Shown here: positions 8,712-17,700 of the stretch, in pieces
Layout of the letters: each line of letters begins with the position of its first letter
How positions within the stretch are numbered: the stretch's first letter is position 1
Assembly (NCBI GenBank): GCA_047621665.1
Contig: JBLHMB010000046.1
Location: forward strand, 1 to 29,240
DNA length: 29,240 nucleotides
DNA from: Actimicrobium sp047621665
GTDB lineage: Bacteria; Pseudomonadota; Gammaproteobacteria; Burkholderiales; Burkholderiaceae_D
Reading direction: 5' to 3'
Notes under the pieces: model-generated
What the model was told of the DNA's origin: nothing
Seen by the model: the letters and a program-made list of their open reading frames with translations, nothing else
Databases searched by the model: none
Program-made: the position numbers and the translations under genes

Positions 8712-8739
8712 ACGGCAGGGGTCTTCCTCTGCCGTTTTT
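8712..8739 (+). terminator. Terminator after exbD2
   Basis: A 10-bp stem (ACGGCAGGGG / CCTCTGCCGT, one G-T pair) with a 4-nt loop is followed by five T. It lies between exbD2 and the TPR gene, whose ATG is 27 nt further on, so it would limit readthrough into that gene. Confidence 0.8.
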
Positions 8740-8765
8740 GCTTGGCCCGTCAGAAAGGTTTCTCC

Positions 8766-9998
8766 ATGTCCCGATTTCGCCTCACTCGTGTCACCCGCCT
8801 TGCCGTTTTGCTCGTCGCCATCGGCTTCACCCCATTGACGCACGCGCAGGAAACCATGCGTGCCGAACTCGGCAAGCCCTTGCAGCAAGCCCAGGAAATG
8901 ATGCGCGCACAGCGCTACAAGGAGGCGCTTGCCAAGGTGCGCGATGCCGACCGCATCGGCGCAAAAAATCCGGCCGAACAACTGACCCTGGACCGCATGC
9001 GCGGTGCCGCGGCGCAAGGTGCCGGCGATAACGCCACGGCGGCCAAGTCGTATGAAGCCGCGATCAATTCCGGCAAGATGCCGGCCGGCGACAACGTCAA
9101 GCTGATGCAGGCACTGGCCATTTTGTATTACCGCGCCCAGGACTATGCCAAGTCGCAGGTCTGGATTCAGCGCTACATCAAGGACGGCGGCACCGACCCG
9201 CAAGTACGCGGCTTGCTGGCACAAACCTATTTCCTGAACAACGACTTTGCCAAGGCGCAAAAAGAATTGCAGTCAACGATTGCCGCCGATGAAAAAGCCG
9301 GCCGCACACCCGCAGAAGAAACCTACCAGTTACTGGTCAGTACCGCGCTCAAGCAAAACGACAGCGCTGCGTATGTGCAGGCAATGGAAAAGCTGGTGCG
9401 CGCGTATCCGAAAAAACAGTATTGGTCAGAACTGGTCAACCGGTTGGCCAGCAAAAAAGGCTTTTCGGATCGTTTCACGCTGGATGTCTTCCGATTACGT
9501 CTGGCCGGCGGCCTGCTGAAAACCGCGGGTGACTATATGGAAATGTCGCAACTGGCGCTACAGGCCGGCTATGCGGCTGAAGGCAAGAAAATCGCTGACA
9601 TGGGATTCAAGGCCGGCATTCTCGGCGTCGGTGCCGAAGCGCCGCGTCAGAAGCGCTTGCTGGACCTGGCCAACCGGAACGCCGCCGCTGAAACAGCCGG
9701 CTTTGCTGCGGCTGAAGCAGCGGCAGTAGCCGGCAAGGATGGCACCGACATGGTCAACGTCGGCTTTGCACTGGTCGCCGCCGGACAGGCCGACAAGGGC
9801 CTGGCGCTGATCGAAGGCGGCATCAAGAAGGGTAATCTGAAACGGTTAGACGATGCACGGCTGCACCTCGGTGTCGCCTACGCCAGCGCCGGCAAGAAAG
9901 ACCTGGCAGCCAAGACCTTCAAATCCGTCAAGGGCACCGACGGTGCGGCCGATCTGGCTGGCTTGTGGCTGGTGCAGACTACGACGCCGATGAATTAA
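8766..9998 (+). CDS. Exported tetratricopeptide-repeat protein of the TonB cluster
   Basis: A 410-residue protein with a signal peptide (basic 'SRFRLTRVTR', hydrophobic core, cleavage expected after 'THA'). The remainder is alpha-helical and Ala-rich, with TPR-like helix pairs: 'PLQQAQEMMRAQRYKEALAKVRDAD', 'LAILYYRAQDYAKSQVWIQRYI', 'LLAQTYFLNNDFAKAQKELQ' and the C-terminal 'LHLGVAYASAGKKDLAAKTFKSV'. ATG 8766 is preceded by AGAAAGG about 7 nt upstream; an upstream TTG (8742) overlaps the region just after the terminator and is less likely. Similar TPR genes follow tonB-exbB-exbD-exbD in related bacteria, so a periplasmic role connected with TonB transport is likely but not defined. Confidence 0.85.
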   Translation: MSRFRLTRVTRLAVLLVAIGFTPLTHAQETMRAELGKPLQQAQEMMRAQRYKEALAKVRDADRIGAKNPAEQLTLDRMRGAAAQGAGDNATAAKSYEAAINSGKMPAGDNVKLMQALAILYYRAQDYAKSQVWIQRYIKDGGTDPQVRGLLAQTYFLNNDFAKAQKELQSTIAADEKAGRTPAEETYQLLVSTALKQNDSAAYVQAMEKLVRAYPKKQYWSELVNRLASKKGFSDRFTLDVFRLRLAGGLLKTAGDYMEMSQLALQAGYAAEGKKIADMGFKAGILGVGAEAPRQKRLLDLANRNAAAETAGFAAAEAAAVAGKDGTDMVNVGFALVAAGQADKGLALIEGGIKKGNLKRLDDARLHLGVAYASAGKKDLAAKTFKSVKGTDGAADLAGLWLVQTTTPMN

Positions 9999-10026
9999 AG
10001 CCGGCTCCTGAAGGAGCGCATCGACG

Positions 10027-10068
10027 AATGTAAAAAAAGCCTCGCAGTCCGGAGGCTTTTTTTACATT
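10027..10068. terminator. Bidirectional intrinsic terminator after the TPR gene
   Basis: A long perfect inverted repeat: AATGTAAAAAAAGCCTC at 10027-10043 pairs with its complement at 10052-10068 around an 8-nt loop. Its A- and T-runs allow termination in both directions. Confidence 0.9.
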
Positions 10069-10275
10069 GACGCGTGCGGCTGTAAAAATCTTATTCCTGA
10101 GAATTTATTGAGGTCATTCATCGTTCGTCGTCATCGCTATGAATGGATGTTGAACCGGCACGAAGGAAAGCGGCGTTGACGAAGACTGTTGGTGCGCGTG
10201 GTGTCACCACCGGCTGCTTTACAAAAAATTATGGGAATCGAATAATTATCCATATTTCATAAAAAGAGATAAATC

Positions 10276-10530
10276 ATGACTTTTCGTCGAACTGCCCTCG
10301 CGCAGGAAATGGCTCAGCAACTGCTTAGCCCATCATTTCTCGACACATCGCTGCGCTCCGGATTATTTCTTTCAGGCCAACGACGGGTCGGTAAGACGAC
10401 ATTTCTTGCCGGCGACCTGATTCCGGCGTTGGAGGGTAGAGGTGCCATCGTGATCTATGTCGATTTGTGGAGCCAACCACAAGCCAATCCTGCGGACTTG
10501 GTGCACGGATGCCATCCGGAAGTCTCTCAT
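10276..10530 (+). pseudogene. 5' remnant of an AAA-type ATPase gene, frameshifted and truncated
   Basis: The frame from ATG 10276 begins like a P-loop ATP-binding protein: 'SGLFLSGQRRVGKTTF' is a Walker A motif (GxxxxGKTT), then 'LIPALEGRGAIVIYVDLW' and 'ANPADLVH'. Removing one G at 10507-10508 restores 'VHDAIRKSLIKA', which fits the family continuation. From about 10530 the homology stops and the DNA is the 3' end of puuD on the other strand. Proteins with this N-terminus are normally several hundred residues long, so roughly the last three quarters are missing. An A/G-rich ribosome site precedes the ATG. The piece is too short to act as an ATPase. Confidence 0.75.
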
Positions 10531-11741
10531 CAAGGCGCACCTGCCGCATACCACTTCCCGATCAACGCCCGCTCGTCCCCGGTAATCCCGGTCAGGTTCC
10601 CGATCGGCATGGCCCGAAGCTGCACGACTTGCTGGTAAATCCGTGCTGCATGCTGATGAATCAGCGCCGACGTCTGCAGTTGCACACCCAGCGGTGCCGC
10701 CGCAAAACCCGGCTGGGTCGGTTGCGCCGCATGGCAGGCGACGCAGCGCTGATCGATGATCGCCTGCACTTGCTTGAAATCGACCGCCGCCCCGGTACGC
10801 GCCACCGGTATCGGTGCAATCGCCACCGCCACAGCGATCAGGATTGCCGCGCCGGCAACCGGATAACCCCAGACAATCCGGCCCTTGTGCCGCAAATTAA
10901 AGAAATGCCGGATCAGCACACCCGCCGCCATCATCGCTGCCAGCACCAGCCAGTTGTACTTATGGCTGTAAGTCATCGCATAGTGGTTGCTGATCATGAT
11001 GAACAGTACCGGCAGCGTGAAGTAATTGTTGTGCACGCTACGCTGCTTGGCGCGCTGGCCGTGGATCGTCCCGGGCACTTGCCCGGCCTGCATCGCCGCC
11101 ACCATCTTGCGCTGGCCCGGCATGATGACCATCAGCACATTACCGACCATGATGGTGCCGAGCATCGCGCCGACATGGATATAAGCGGCGCGACCGCTGA
11201 GCAACTGCGACAGCACGTAAGCAGCCACCACGATCAGCAGGTACAGAACAATTCCCAGCCAGCCATCGCGCTTGCCCAGCGGCGAGCGGCACAGCAAGTC
11301 GTACACCACCCAGCCGCTGACCAGCGTGGCCAGTCCGATCGCGACCGCCTGCCAGACCGCCAGGTCCGCCACCGAGCGGTCGATCATCATCGCCGAGGCA
11401 TTGAAATAATAGACGATGGTCAGCAGCGAAAAGCCCGAGATCCAGGTCCAGTAGGCTTCCCATTTGAACCAGTGCAAGGTAGCCGGCAAGGTGGCCGGCG
11501 CGACCAGATATTTTTGCGGATTGTAGAAGCCGCCGCCGTGAACCGCCCACAGTTCGCCAGACACACCGCGTTTGGCCAGCTCGGACCCGGGCAACGGCGG
11601 ACGGATAGAATTGTCGAGCCAGACAAAATAGAACGACGCGCCGATCCAGGCAATACCGGTCACCAGATGCAGCCAGCGCACCAGCAAATTGAGCCAGTCG
11701 ATGCCATAGGTGACTAAATACGAGTGTAAAAAAGCGTCCAT
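10530..11741 (-). CDS. puuD: Membrane-bound urate oxidase (urate hydroxylase) PuuD with cytochrome c domain
   Basis: A 403-residue inner-membrane protein of the PuuD family, which oxidises urate to 5-hydroxyisourate and passes electrons to the respiratory chain through its own cytochrome c domain. The N-terminal part has about eight membrane helices, beginning 'WLNLLVRWLHLVTGIAWIGASF', and further His-bearing helices. The C-terminal domain carries a heme c motif Cys333-x-x-Cys336-His337 ('CVACH'). The start at 11741 is chosen for AAGGAA 5 nt upstream and because 'MDAFLHSYLVTYGIDWLN' is the natural N-terminus; the frame stays open further upstream. The last residues 'WYAAGAP' run into the ATPase remnant, so the final few residues may be altered. 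It is divergent from a LysR gene. Confidence 0.9.
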   Translation of the reverse strand: MDAFLHSYLVTYGIDWLNLLVRWLHLVTGIAWIGASFYFVWLDNSIRPPLPGSELAKRGVSGELWAVHGGGFYNPQKYLVAPATLPATLHWFKWEAYWTWISGFSLLTIVYYFNASAMMIDRSVADLAVWQAVAIGLATLVSGWVVYDLLCRSPLGKRDGWLGIVLYLLIVVAAYVLSQLLSGRAAYIHVGAMLGTIMVGNVLMVIMPGQRKMVAAMQAGQVPGTIHGQRAKQRSVHNNYFTLPVLFIMISNHYAMTYSHKYNWLVLAAMMAAGVLIRHFFNLRHKGRIVWGYPVAGAAILIAVAVAIAPIPVARTGAAVDFKQVQAIIDQRCVACHAAQPTQPGFAAAPLGVQLQTSALIHQHAARIYQQVVQLRAMPIGNLTGITGDERALIGKWYAAGAP

Positions 11742-11873
11742 GCATTCCTTGTGGAAGAGTCGGCCGTGCCACCGCGCGCGACGATGACTGACCTGACGAA
11801 GATAAGCGCAAACACTGCCCAACTCATGCAACATCCCGTATATTTCACATAGTCATTTTCATATGAGGCATTC

Positions 11874-12815
11874 ATGTCCGGCGCACTACCCGACCATCTC
11901 GATATTCACCTGATCCGCATTCTGTACATGCTGTTGTCCGAGAAAAGCGTCTCGCGCGTGGCGCTCAAGCTGAACCAGCCGCAACCGTCGATTTCCGCCT
12001 CACTGCGCAAGTTGCGCGAACTGACCGGCGACCCGCTGCTGGTACGCGGCGCGCGCGGCATGGTGCCGACCCAGCACGGCGAGAGTCTGCTCAAACCGGC
12101 CAAGCGCATTCTGGTCGAAACCGAACGCCTGTTCGTGCGCAAGGTGCCGTTCGTCGCGCAAGACGAAGGCCGCACTTTCCATATTGCCGCACCCGATTAT
12201 CTGGACAGCCAGTTCCTGCCCAACGTCGTCTCGAGCCTGCGGCGCGAATCGCCCAAGAGCAAACTGGTGATTCATGGGCTCGGTCCCGAAATTGACTACA
12301 TCCGCCTGCTGTCGGATGGCGACCTGGATCTGGTCATTGCCAACTGGGGCGAGCCGCCAGCCCATTTGCACCTGTCAAAACTATTCGAGGATACGATTGC
12401 CTGCTTCATGCACAGCGAGTGCGCGTACGCCAAACGCACCGGTGCCGAGGACATGACCGTCGAGGATTATCTGAGTCTGCCGCACGTCGCGCCGGCCCAG
12501 ACGCTGGCCGGCTACAACGGTGTCATCGAAGGCTATCTGGCCAAGCAGAACATGAAGCGCAACGTCACCGTCCAGTCGGCCTTCTTCGGCTTGATACCGT
12601 ACATGCTGACGCAGACTGACCTGGTACTGACGACCGGCGAACAGTTCCTGCGCTTCTACGAAAAAACGCTGCCGCTGAAACGCTTCACGGTGCCGGTGAG
12701 CTTTCCGAAAATGCGCTACTACCAGCTGTGGCATGACCGGGTGCACCAGTCCAACGAACACAAGTGGCTACGCGACCTGATCAGCGCCGCAGCGAAATCA
12801 CTGACAACGCGGTAA
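11874..12815 (+). CDS. LysR-family transcriptional regulator, likely controlling puuD
   Basis: A 313-residue LysR-type protein. The N-terminal winged HTH (about 9-68) has 'SVSRVALKLNQPQPSISASLRKLRELTGDPLLVR', a textbook LysR signature, followed by the linker helix. The effector-binding domain (about 95-300) starts 'RTFHIAAPDYLDSQFLP' and has 'LLSDGDLDLVIANWGEPP'. GAGG lies 5 nt before ATG 11874. It is divergent from puuD with a 132-nt shared spacer, the classical arrangement for a LysR regulator and its target; the effector may be urate or a related purine, which is inference. The AT-rich stretch 11838-11864 before the start could be the operator, but no clear dyad was resolved. Confidence 0.92.
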   Translation: MSGALPDHLDIHLIRILYMLLSEKSVSRVALKLNQPQPSISASLRKLRELTGDPLLVRGARGMVPTQHGESLLKPAKRILVETERLFVRKVPFVAQDEGRTFHIAAPDYLDSQFLPNVVSSLRRESPKSKLVIHGLGPEIDYIRLLSDGDLDLVIANWGEPPAHLHLSKLFEDTIACFMHSECAYAKRTGAEDMTVEDYLSLPHVAPAQTLAGYNGVIEGYLAKQNMKRNVTVQSAFFGLIPYMLTQTDLVLTTGEQFLRFYEKTLPLKRFTVPVSFPKMRYYQLWHDRVHQSNEHKWLRDLISAAAKSLTTR

Positions 12816-12873
12816 CAGAAAATCGTCAGGTGCAATCACCGCCGGCCAATCCCCGGCGCGGCGCAACGCTCCT

Positions 12874-13620
12874 TCATCGCACCAGTTCAAACAGCATCGC
12901 CGACATCGATGTAATCACCGGTAGCGGCGTGCGCTGCCACAATTTGCCCGGCTGCGACAACGGAATCCCGCGCCGCAGAATCACCCCGAAGTCGAGCGAT
13001 GGTGGATGCGGAAAGTAGTCTTGCTGTATCGAGATCACCTGCCGGAAACCTTTGCCGTAGTAATACGACAGCTGCGGGTCGGCCGGCTCGCCGGCGTGAA
13101 ATTTCTTTTTGCGATGGACGTATTTCCAGGCCGAGAGTTCCGGCTCAAGTTCCCGCGCGCGCCGGAAGCCCGGCATCGGCGAACCCAGATAGACATCACG
13201 CCAGCCGGCCTTGAGTGCCCGCGGATAAAAGAACCGGAAAATTGCGTCGGTCGCCGCCGCATGATTGCTACTGAGACTGATGCCGAACAGGCTATGCGTG
13301 TGCCGGTGCAGCGCGTTGTCTGCCGGCAGGTTCGCCGTCAATTCCCAGCGGGTGGGCCCGATAAAAATCGCCGGATTGATCGGCCGCATGAATAGCGATG
13401 CCAGCGCCTTGCCGCTGCGCGGACAAAATGCGCCTATGCACAGTTGCGGATGGGCCGCGATGCGCTGCCGCAGCATCGCTTCGGAGGCCGCCTGATTCGG
13501 CTCCCATTTGTCGTGTTCCAGCGCGAGCAAGGCGGGCACATCAGCCGGTACCAGATAGCGCGTCTGCAAGCGCGCCGCACGCGCGCGACGCCAGAGTCGG
13601 GGCAACAAATCAATAAACAT
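12874..13620 (-). CDS. GNAT-like N-acetyltransferase
   Basis: A 248-residue protein read as GNAT superfamily. The N-terminal region 'ARLQTRYLVPADVPALLALEHDKWEPNQAASEAMLRQRI' is a typical GNAT beta1-alpha1-alpha2 start, followed by 'LCIGAFCPRSGKALASLFMRPI'. 'YYYGKGFRQV' near residue 203 is the usual 'GF' at the C-terminal part of the fold. A canonical acetyl-CoA loop (Q/RxxGxG/A) is not obvious, so it may be divergent or act on another acyl donor. GGAG lies 6 nt before the ATG. The gene overlaps the 3' end of the desaturase gene by 11 nt, implying tight co-translation and a joint pathway, possibly lipid or acyl modification. Confidence 0.7.
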   Translation of the reverse strand: MFIDLLPRLWRRARAARLQTRYLVPADVPALLALEHDKWEPNQAASEAMLRQRIAAHPQLCIGAFCPRSGKALASLFMRPINPAIFIGPTRWELTANLPADNALHRHTHSLFGISLSSNHAAATDAIFRFFYPRALKAGWRDVYLGSPMPGFRRARELEPELSAWKYVHRKKKFHAGEPADPQLSYYYGKGFRQVISIQQDYFPHPPSLDFGVILRRGIPLSQPGKLWQRTPLPVITSMSAMLFELVR

Positions 13621-14581
13621 GGTCGACTCCGCCGGGTGCGACAGGCCGGTTTTCGGTCGATATCTCCGTGATCAGGCCGGTCAGATAACCGCGCGTAATG
13701 ACGGCACGCTCGCGAAAAGCCGGGTCCGTCATCAAGGCGCGATGCAACCGATTCAGACGGAAAAATGGTACCGAGGGAAACAGATGATGATCGGCGTGAA
13801 AGTTGACGCCATTTTGCGCAATCAGCAACCGTTCCAGCGGACTCGCCACCATCGTGCGCGCACTGTCAAAGCCGGTCGCCGGCAAGCCGAAATGTTCCCC
13901 CAAGTCACGCACGTACAGAATCGCCATCAGAAAGGTCGCCAGCGGCACAATCCAGTACAGCAGCACCGGCCACCACAGATCGAAATGTGCCACGGTAGCC
14001 AACAGCAGCAGCGCAAACACGAAGCGACTGAGCACCGTGCTGCGCGGCAGAGCAGTGGCCATACCGGCGTCCACCGTGTAGCTCTTGAGTTCCTGCAACG
14101 TGTACCAGCCGATTGTGTGCCTGGCGATCTCCAGCCAGACTTGCGAGCGTGTTTTCGGGAATTGGTAACGGCGCTTTTTTGCGGACGCGACATAGTTGGG
14201 ATCCTGTTCGGTCCAGGCATGCCGGTGATGCAGCAGGTGATTGCGGCGAAAGCCGTGGATCGTAATGAAGAACGGGAAGGCAGTAAAAACATCGCCGACC
14301 AGATCATTGAGCCAGCCGCGCCGGCGGCTGAGCTGGTAGTGCGAGTAATCGTGCATCAGCGCCAGCAACGCGTGCTGGCGGGTAGCAATGAGCAGCATGC
14401 AAAGCAGGCTCACTGTCCAGTGCGCTGCTGCCGTCGCCCAACACGCCAGGGCAATGATGCAAGCCCATTCAAGACCGGTCTGTAGCAGTAACCGGGCCGG
14501 TGCCGGCGCGGCCAGCGTCTTCAGCAGGTCGCGTGGAAGGCGGATTTTTCGGACAGTAGCAGGGTGTGCGGAAGAGGACAT
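13610..14581 (-). CDS. Membrane fatty-acid desaturase / hydroxylase-type di-iron enzyme
   Basis: A 323-residue integral-membrane di-iron protein. The three histidine boxes are intact: His77-x3-His81 ('HDYSH'), His115..His118-His119-x-His121 ('NHLLHHRH') and His262-x2-His265-His266 ('NFHADHHLFP'). Hydrophobic helices lie around residues 35-75 and 185-222. The family inserts double bonds or hydroxyls into acyl chains or related lipids using O2. ATG 14581 is preferred because GGAG lies 7-8 nt upstream; an ATG at 14593 has no ribosome site. It is the first gene of a two-gene minus-strand unit with the GNAT gene. The AT-rich region upstream contains TTATCGATAA. The substrate is not evident. Confidence 0.88.
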   Translation of the reverse strand: MSSSAHPATVRKIRLPRDLLKTLAAPAPARLLLQTGLEWACIIALACWATAAAHWTVSLLCMLLIATRQHALLALMHDYSHYQLSRRRGWLNDLVGDVFTAFPFFITIHGFRRNHLLHHRHAWTEQDPNYVASAKKRRYQFPKTRSQVWLEIARHTIGWYTLQELKSYTVDAGMATALPRSTVLSRFVFALLLLATVAHFDLWWPVLLYWIVPLATFLMAILYVRDLGEHFGLPATGFDSARTMVASPLERLLIAQNGVNFHADHHLFPSVPFFRLNRLHRALMTDPAFRERAVITRGYLTGLITEISTENRPVAPGGVDHVY

Positions 14582-14593
14582 GGGAATCTCCAT

Positions 14594-14763
14594 CGATCTG
14601 TTTAATGATAATTTATCGATAATTTACTAATGAATTATTTCTTGCCCATGACATCTTCACGTAGTTGGCAAAATCGCCACTAACGGAACCATCAGCCGTT
14701 CACGGTCACTTAGACAAGGTCACTTTTGCGGCATATTCCCGCTCTTTTACTTGCTTGATTTCC
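14594..14763. promoter_or_regulatory. Divergent regulatory region between the desaturase and the large gene
   Basis: The region holds the starts of two opposite transcription units. Next to the desaturase is a direct repeat GATAATTT-ATC-GATAATTT (14607-14625) that includes the palindrome TTATCGATAA (14613-14622). Nearer the large gene a direct repeat GGTCACTT occurs at 14704-14711 and 14718-14725, 14 bp apart. Both look like regulator sites; no strong -35/-10 pair was found for either direction. Confidence 0.4.
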
Positions 14764-17700
14764 ATGATCACAACCTCGCCGGCCGGTGCTGCACCGGCTA
14801 TCCCGCAGCGTTCCCCGGTACCGTCAGCCGGTATGGTTGCGTCGATGCCGCCGGCCGCCAATCCGACAGCCGGCCAGCCCGTAACGCCGTTCAACAACAC
14901 GATGCGCAAGAGGATCATCCGGCTATTCAACACGAAGTTAGTGCCGTACCAGCCCGCCCGGCGATTTGCCGCCGACTGGCCGACTGCGGCGGGCGAAATT
15001 TGCCAAAGCTGGATCGATACCCAGATCAGGCATCACGTGACAACGGTGTCGCACGTCGCGCTTTCACGCATGAAGGCTCTCGAATTCGAGCGAAAAAATC
15101 TCGCCACCATCCACCAAGACCAGCGCTTGCTGCCGGCCAACGCCACCAAAGGCGATTACTACCAGGCAGAAATCGAAGCCTTCCTTGCCGCGCTCGGCGA
15201 ACAGGATCCGCAGCCGATGCTGGAGAGTTTCAAGCTGGCCGGCACCGGTGGCTTGCATCGGCAGTACGCCACCATCGGCGCGACCATTAGCAATTCGCTT
15301 AGCGTGGCCAGCCTGCTCTCGCCCGATCCGGTCACCAAGTTAGCGCTCACCTGCACCCGCCTGCTCACGCAAGCGGGCACCTCGGCCGCCGTCATTGCCG
15401 CCGGACCGCGTCGATTTCGCAATGCCTGTACCGAGGACATCATGCCGCTAGGGCGCGCCGAGGCGTCACCGGCAGCCAAGCGGGCACCCAATATGCTGCA
15501 GGCCTCGCTGGGCGTCATGCGCACATTAAAAATCAAGGACCTCAACAAGAGCCTGCAGCAAATGCAGGTGGCGATGCAGGCACTGGAACGCGCAAAGGAT
15601 GGCGGCAGCGTGAATGCCCGGCGAGACACGCGGCAACAACTGGAACTGGCTTTCGCCCGCATCTGCCACCAGCTCTCGGTGAAAGAGGCCTACAAGACTT
15701 CGTCCGAAAGCGCGAAAATCGAGTTCATCGGCAACCTGCGCTATCTGCTGACCAGCTATACCGGCAGCGCTGCCGTACTGAGCGCTGCGATGATCGCGAT
15801 CATGACGCCGCTGTTCATTAGTGCGGTCGTGACAGGCGGACTGATTGCTGCCGCGACCGTCTTGACGGTAGTGATGTATCTCGGCTACCAGCTGGGCACC
15901 GGTCCGTCGCGTGACGGCGAGGAGAAAGCCAAGCGTGCCATCGTCGCCCTCACCAAAATGCTGGCAGTGCTGGGCGGAGAAAATACCGACAGCACGCGCC
16001 ATCGCGGCAGCGCCTATGCCGACTATCTGCAGGACCGGAAAGTCCCGCGCTTTACCCAACCGGCCGAACGAAAAAAAATCAGGGACCAGGCGCTGACAAG
16101 ACTGCAGGAAAGGCTGGCAGCGATCGCGGCCATGGAACCGCCGAATACGGGACTGGACTTGGCGGGCAACTGGACTATTTATTCCAGACACATCAACGAG
16201 GCCAAGGCAATCGCTGCCACAGCGAAACAGGAAAACCGCACCGGGCCGGAATGCCGGCAGCAATTGGCCGACCATGACCGGCAATTCGATGACCGGCACC
16301 GGCACGACCTTGCCGCCAGGGAGCTGATCGACACCTGGAAAACGCCAATGCGCATCCGCACCGATGCGGCCAGCCGGATCATGAAAGGCAAGGTGGCGCA
16401 ATCGGCCAAGCGGCTGCTGAAACTCCGGTCTGCCGATATAGCGCCTGCCGGACCTGTCCGCGCGCGCCATCTTGAGCTACGCACGCTGGCCGTCGAACAA
16501 CAAAAACAGGTGTTGTACGAGCACCTGCGTGACCTGTTCCATCTGGAGCTGGCGATGCAGGACTTAACTCTGACCGAAGGCACCAGCGTCGCCCCCATCA
16601 ACCTGACGCGCGCAACCGAACGGCTGGCGGCCATCACCGATGAGGATGTCCATCAACTGTTTTGCGGCAACGCTGAAGAACAGGTCGAGGCCATCAAGCT
16701 GTCCAAAGAGCTGACCGCCGGTGAAAGCGAGCGTTACACCCATTCCAATGCCGGCTCGGCCGCGCTCGGCATTGCGCTCAACATCGGCGTTTCCGGGGCG
16801 GATGTGATTGTCAGTTTCGGCAAAGCAACCCAAGCCTATCCAACGCTGGACGCGAATGACTACAAGTTGATCTCGATCTCTCAAGCGGGTGCACAACCGG
16901 GGGCGCACCAGAGCGCCGGTGACCGCGCCGCCTTCCAGCACCGTGAAATGCGACCGTTATTGGCAGAAACCGAGCTGAAAGAACCTGCGCCCGAGTGCCA
17001 CTTGCAACTGGTCCTGCGCGGCAACGTGTTGCAGCAGGACGATAAGGCGGTCGACGCCGCCCTTCAGTCGTTGGTCGAAGAGCTCGGCGCGATTGACGTT
17101 GTCCCGCGCACCCTGCGATTGACGTTGCAGCATGCCTCGACGCCCGGCAGCGCGGTAGGGTCGAACGCCGCCAGCGCAGGATCAGCTCAGTCCGAAGCGC
17201 TGATCATCAACCTGAAACCGACCAGCGCATTCCATCGTGTGCAATACAAAAAAAACCCGTTCCGGCAACGCCTGCGCCACATGCGTCATCAAATGGCGGT
17301 CATCGGCCGGCAAACGGCGATGTCGATTGCCGGATTGCCGGTGCAGGCGTTCGCCCAGCACCGGGTCAGGAAAGTGGCGGCGACACTTGCCATCGCCGCC
17401 CGATCGCGCAACAGGGCGCAGGTCTTGTTGCAGCCGGCAACCTTTCCTCCGCACGAAGTACCCATCAATGCCAGCGGCCTGCCCTGCCGGGAAAATGCGC
17501 ATGTCGTCATGGTGCACACCGGCACACCGGATCAGGCACCGCATCCGATTCATGCACATCAGGTCCGGCAACAGTTACGCAGCGACGAGACCTACGCCGC
17601 AGGACAATCGCCGCCAGCTGGCAGCGTCGATGATTTCATCGTACAAGGGCTGACATCGGGACAAGGAATCTTCCAGTTCGTTTCGCGTAGCACGCATTAC

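Noticed and set aside
10467..11717. 416-residue plus-strand frame
   Set aside because: It lies fully antisense to puuD, whose helices and CVACH motif are clear; its composition (Arg/His/Gln-rich) is a typical shadow of GC-rich coding DNA.
15526..16470. 314-residue minus-strand frame
   Set aside because: Antisense to the large effector-like gene; no start signal and shadow-like composition.
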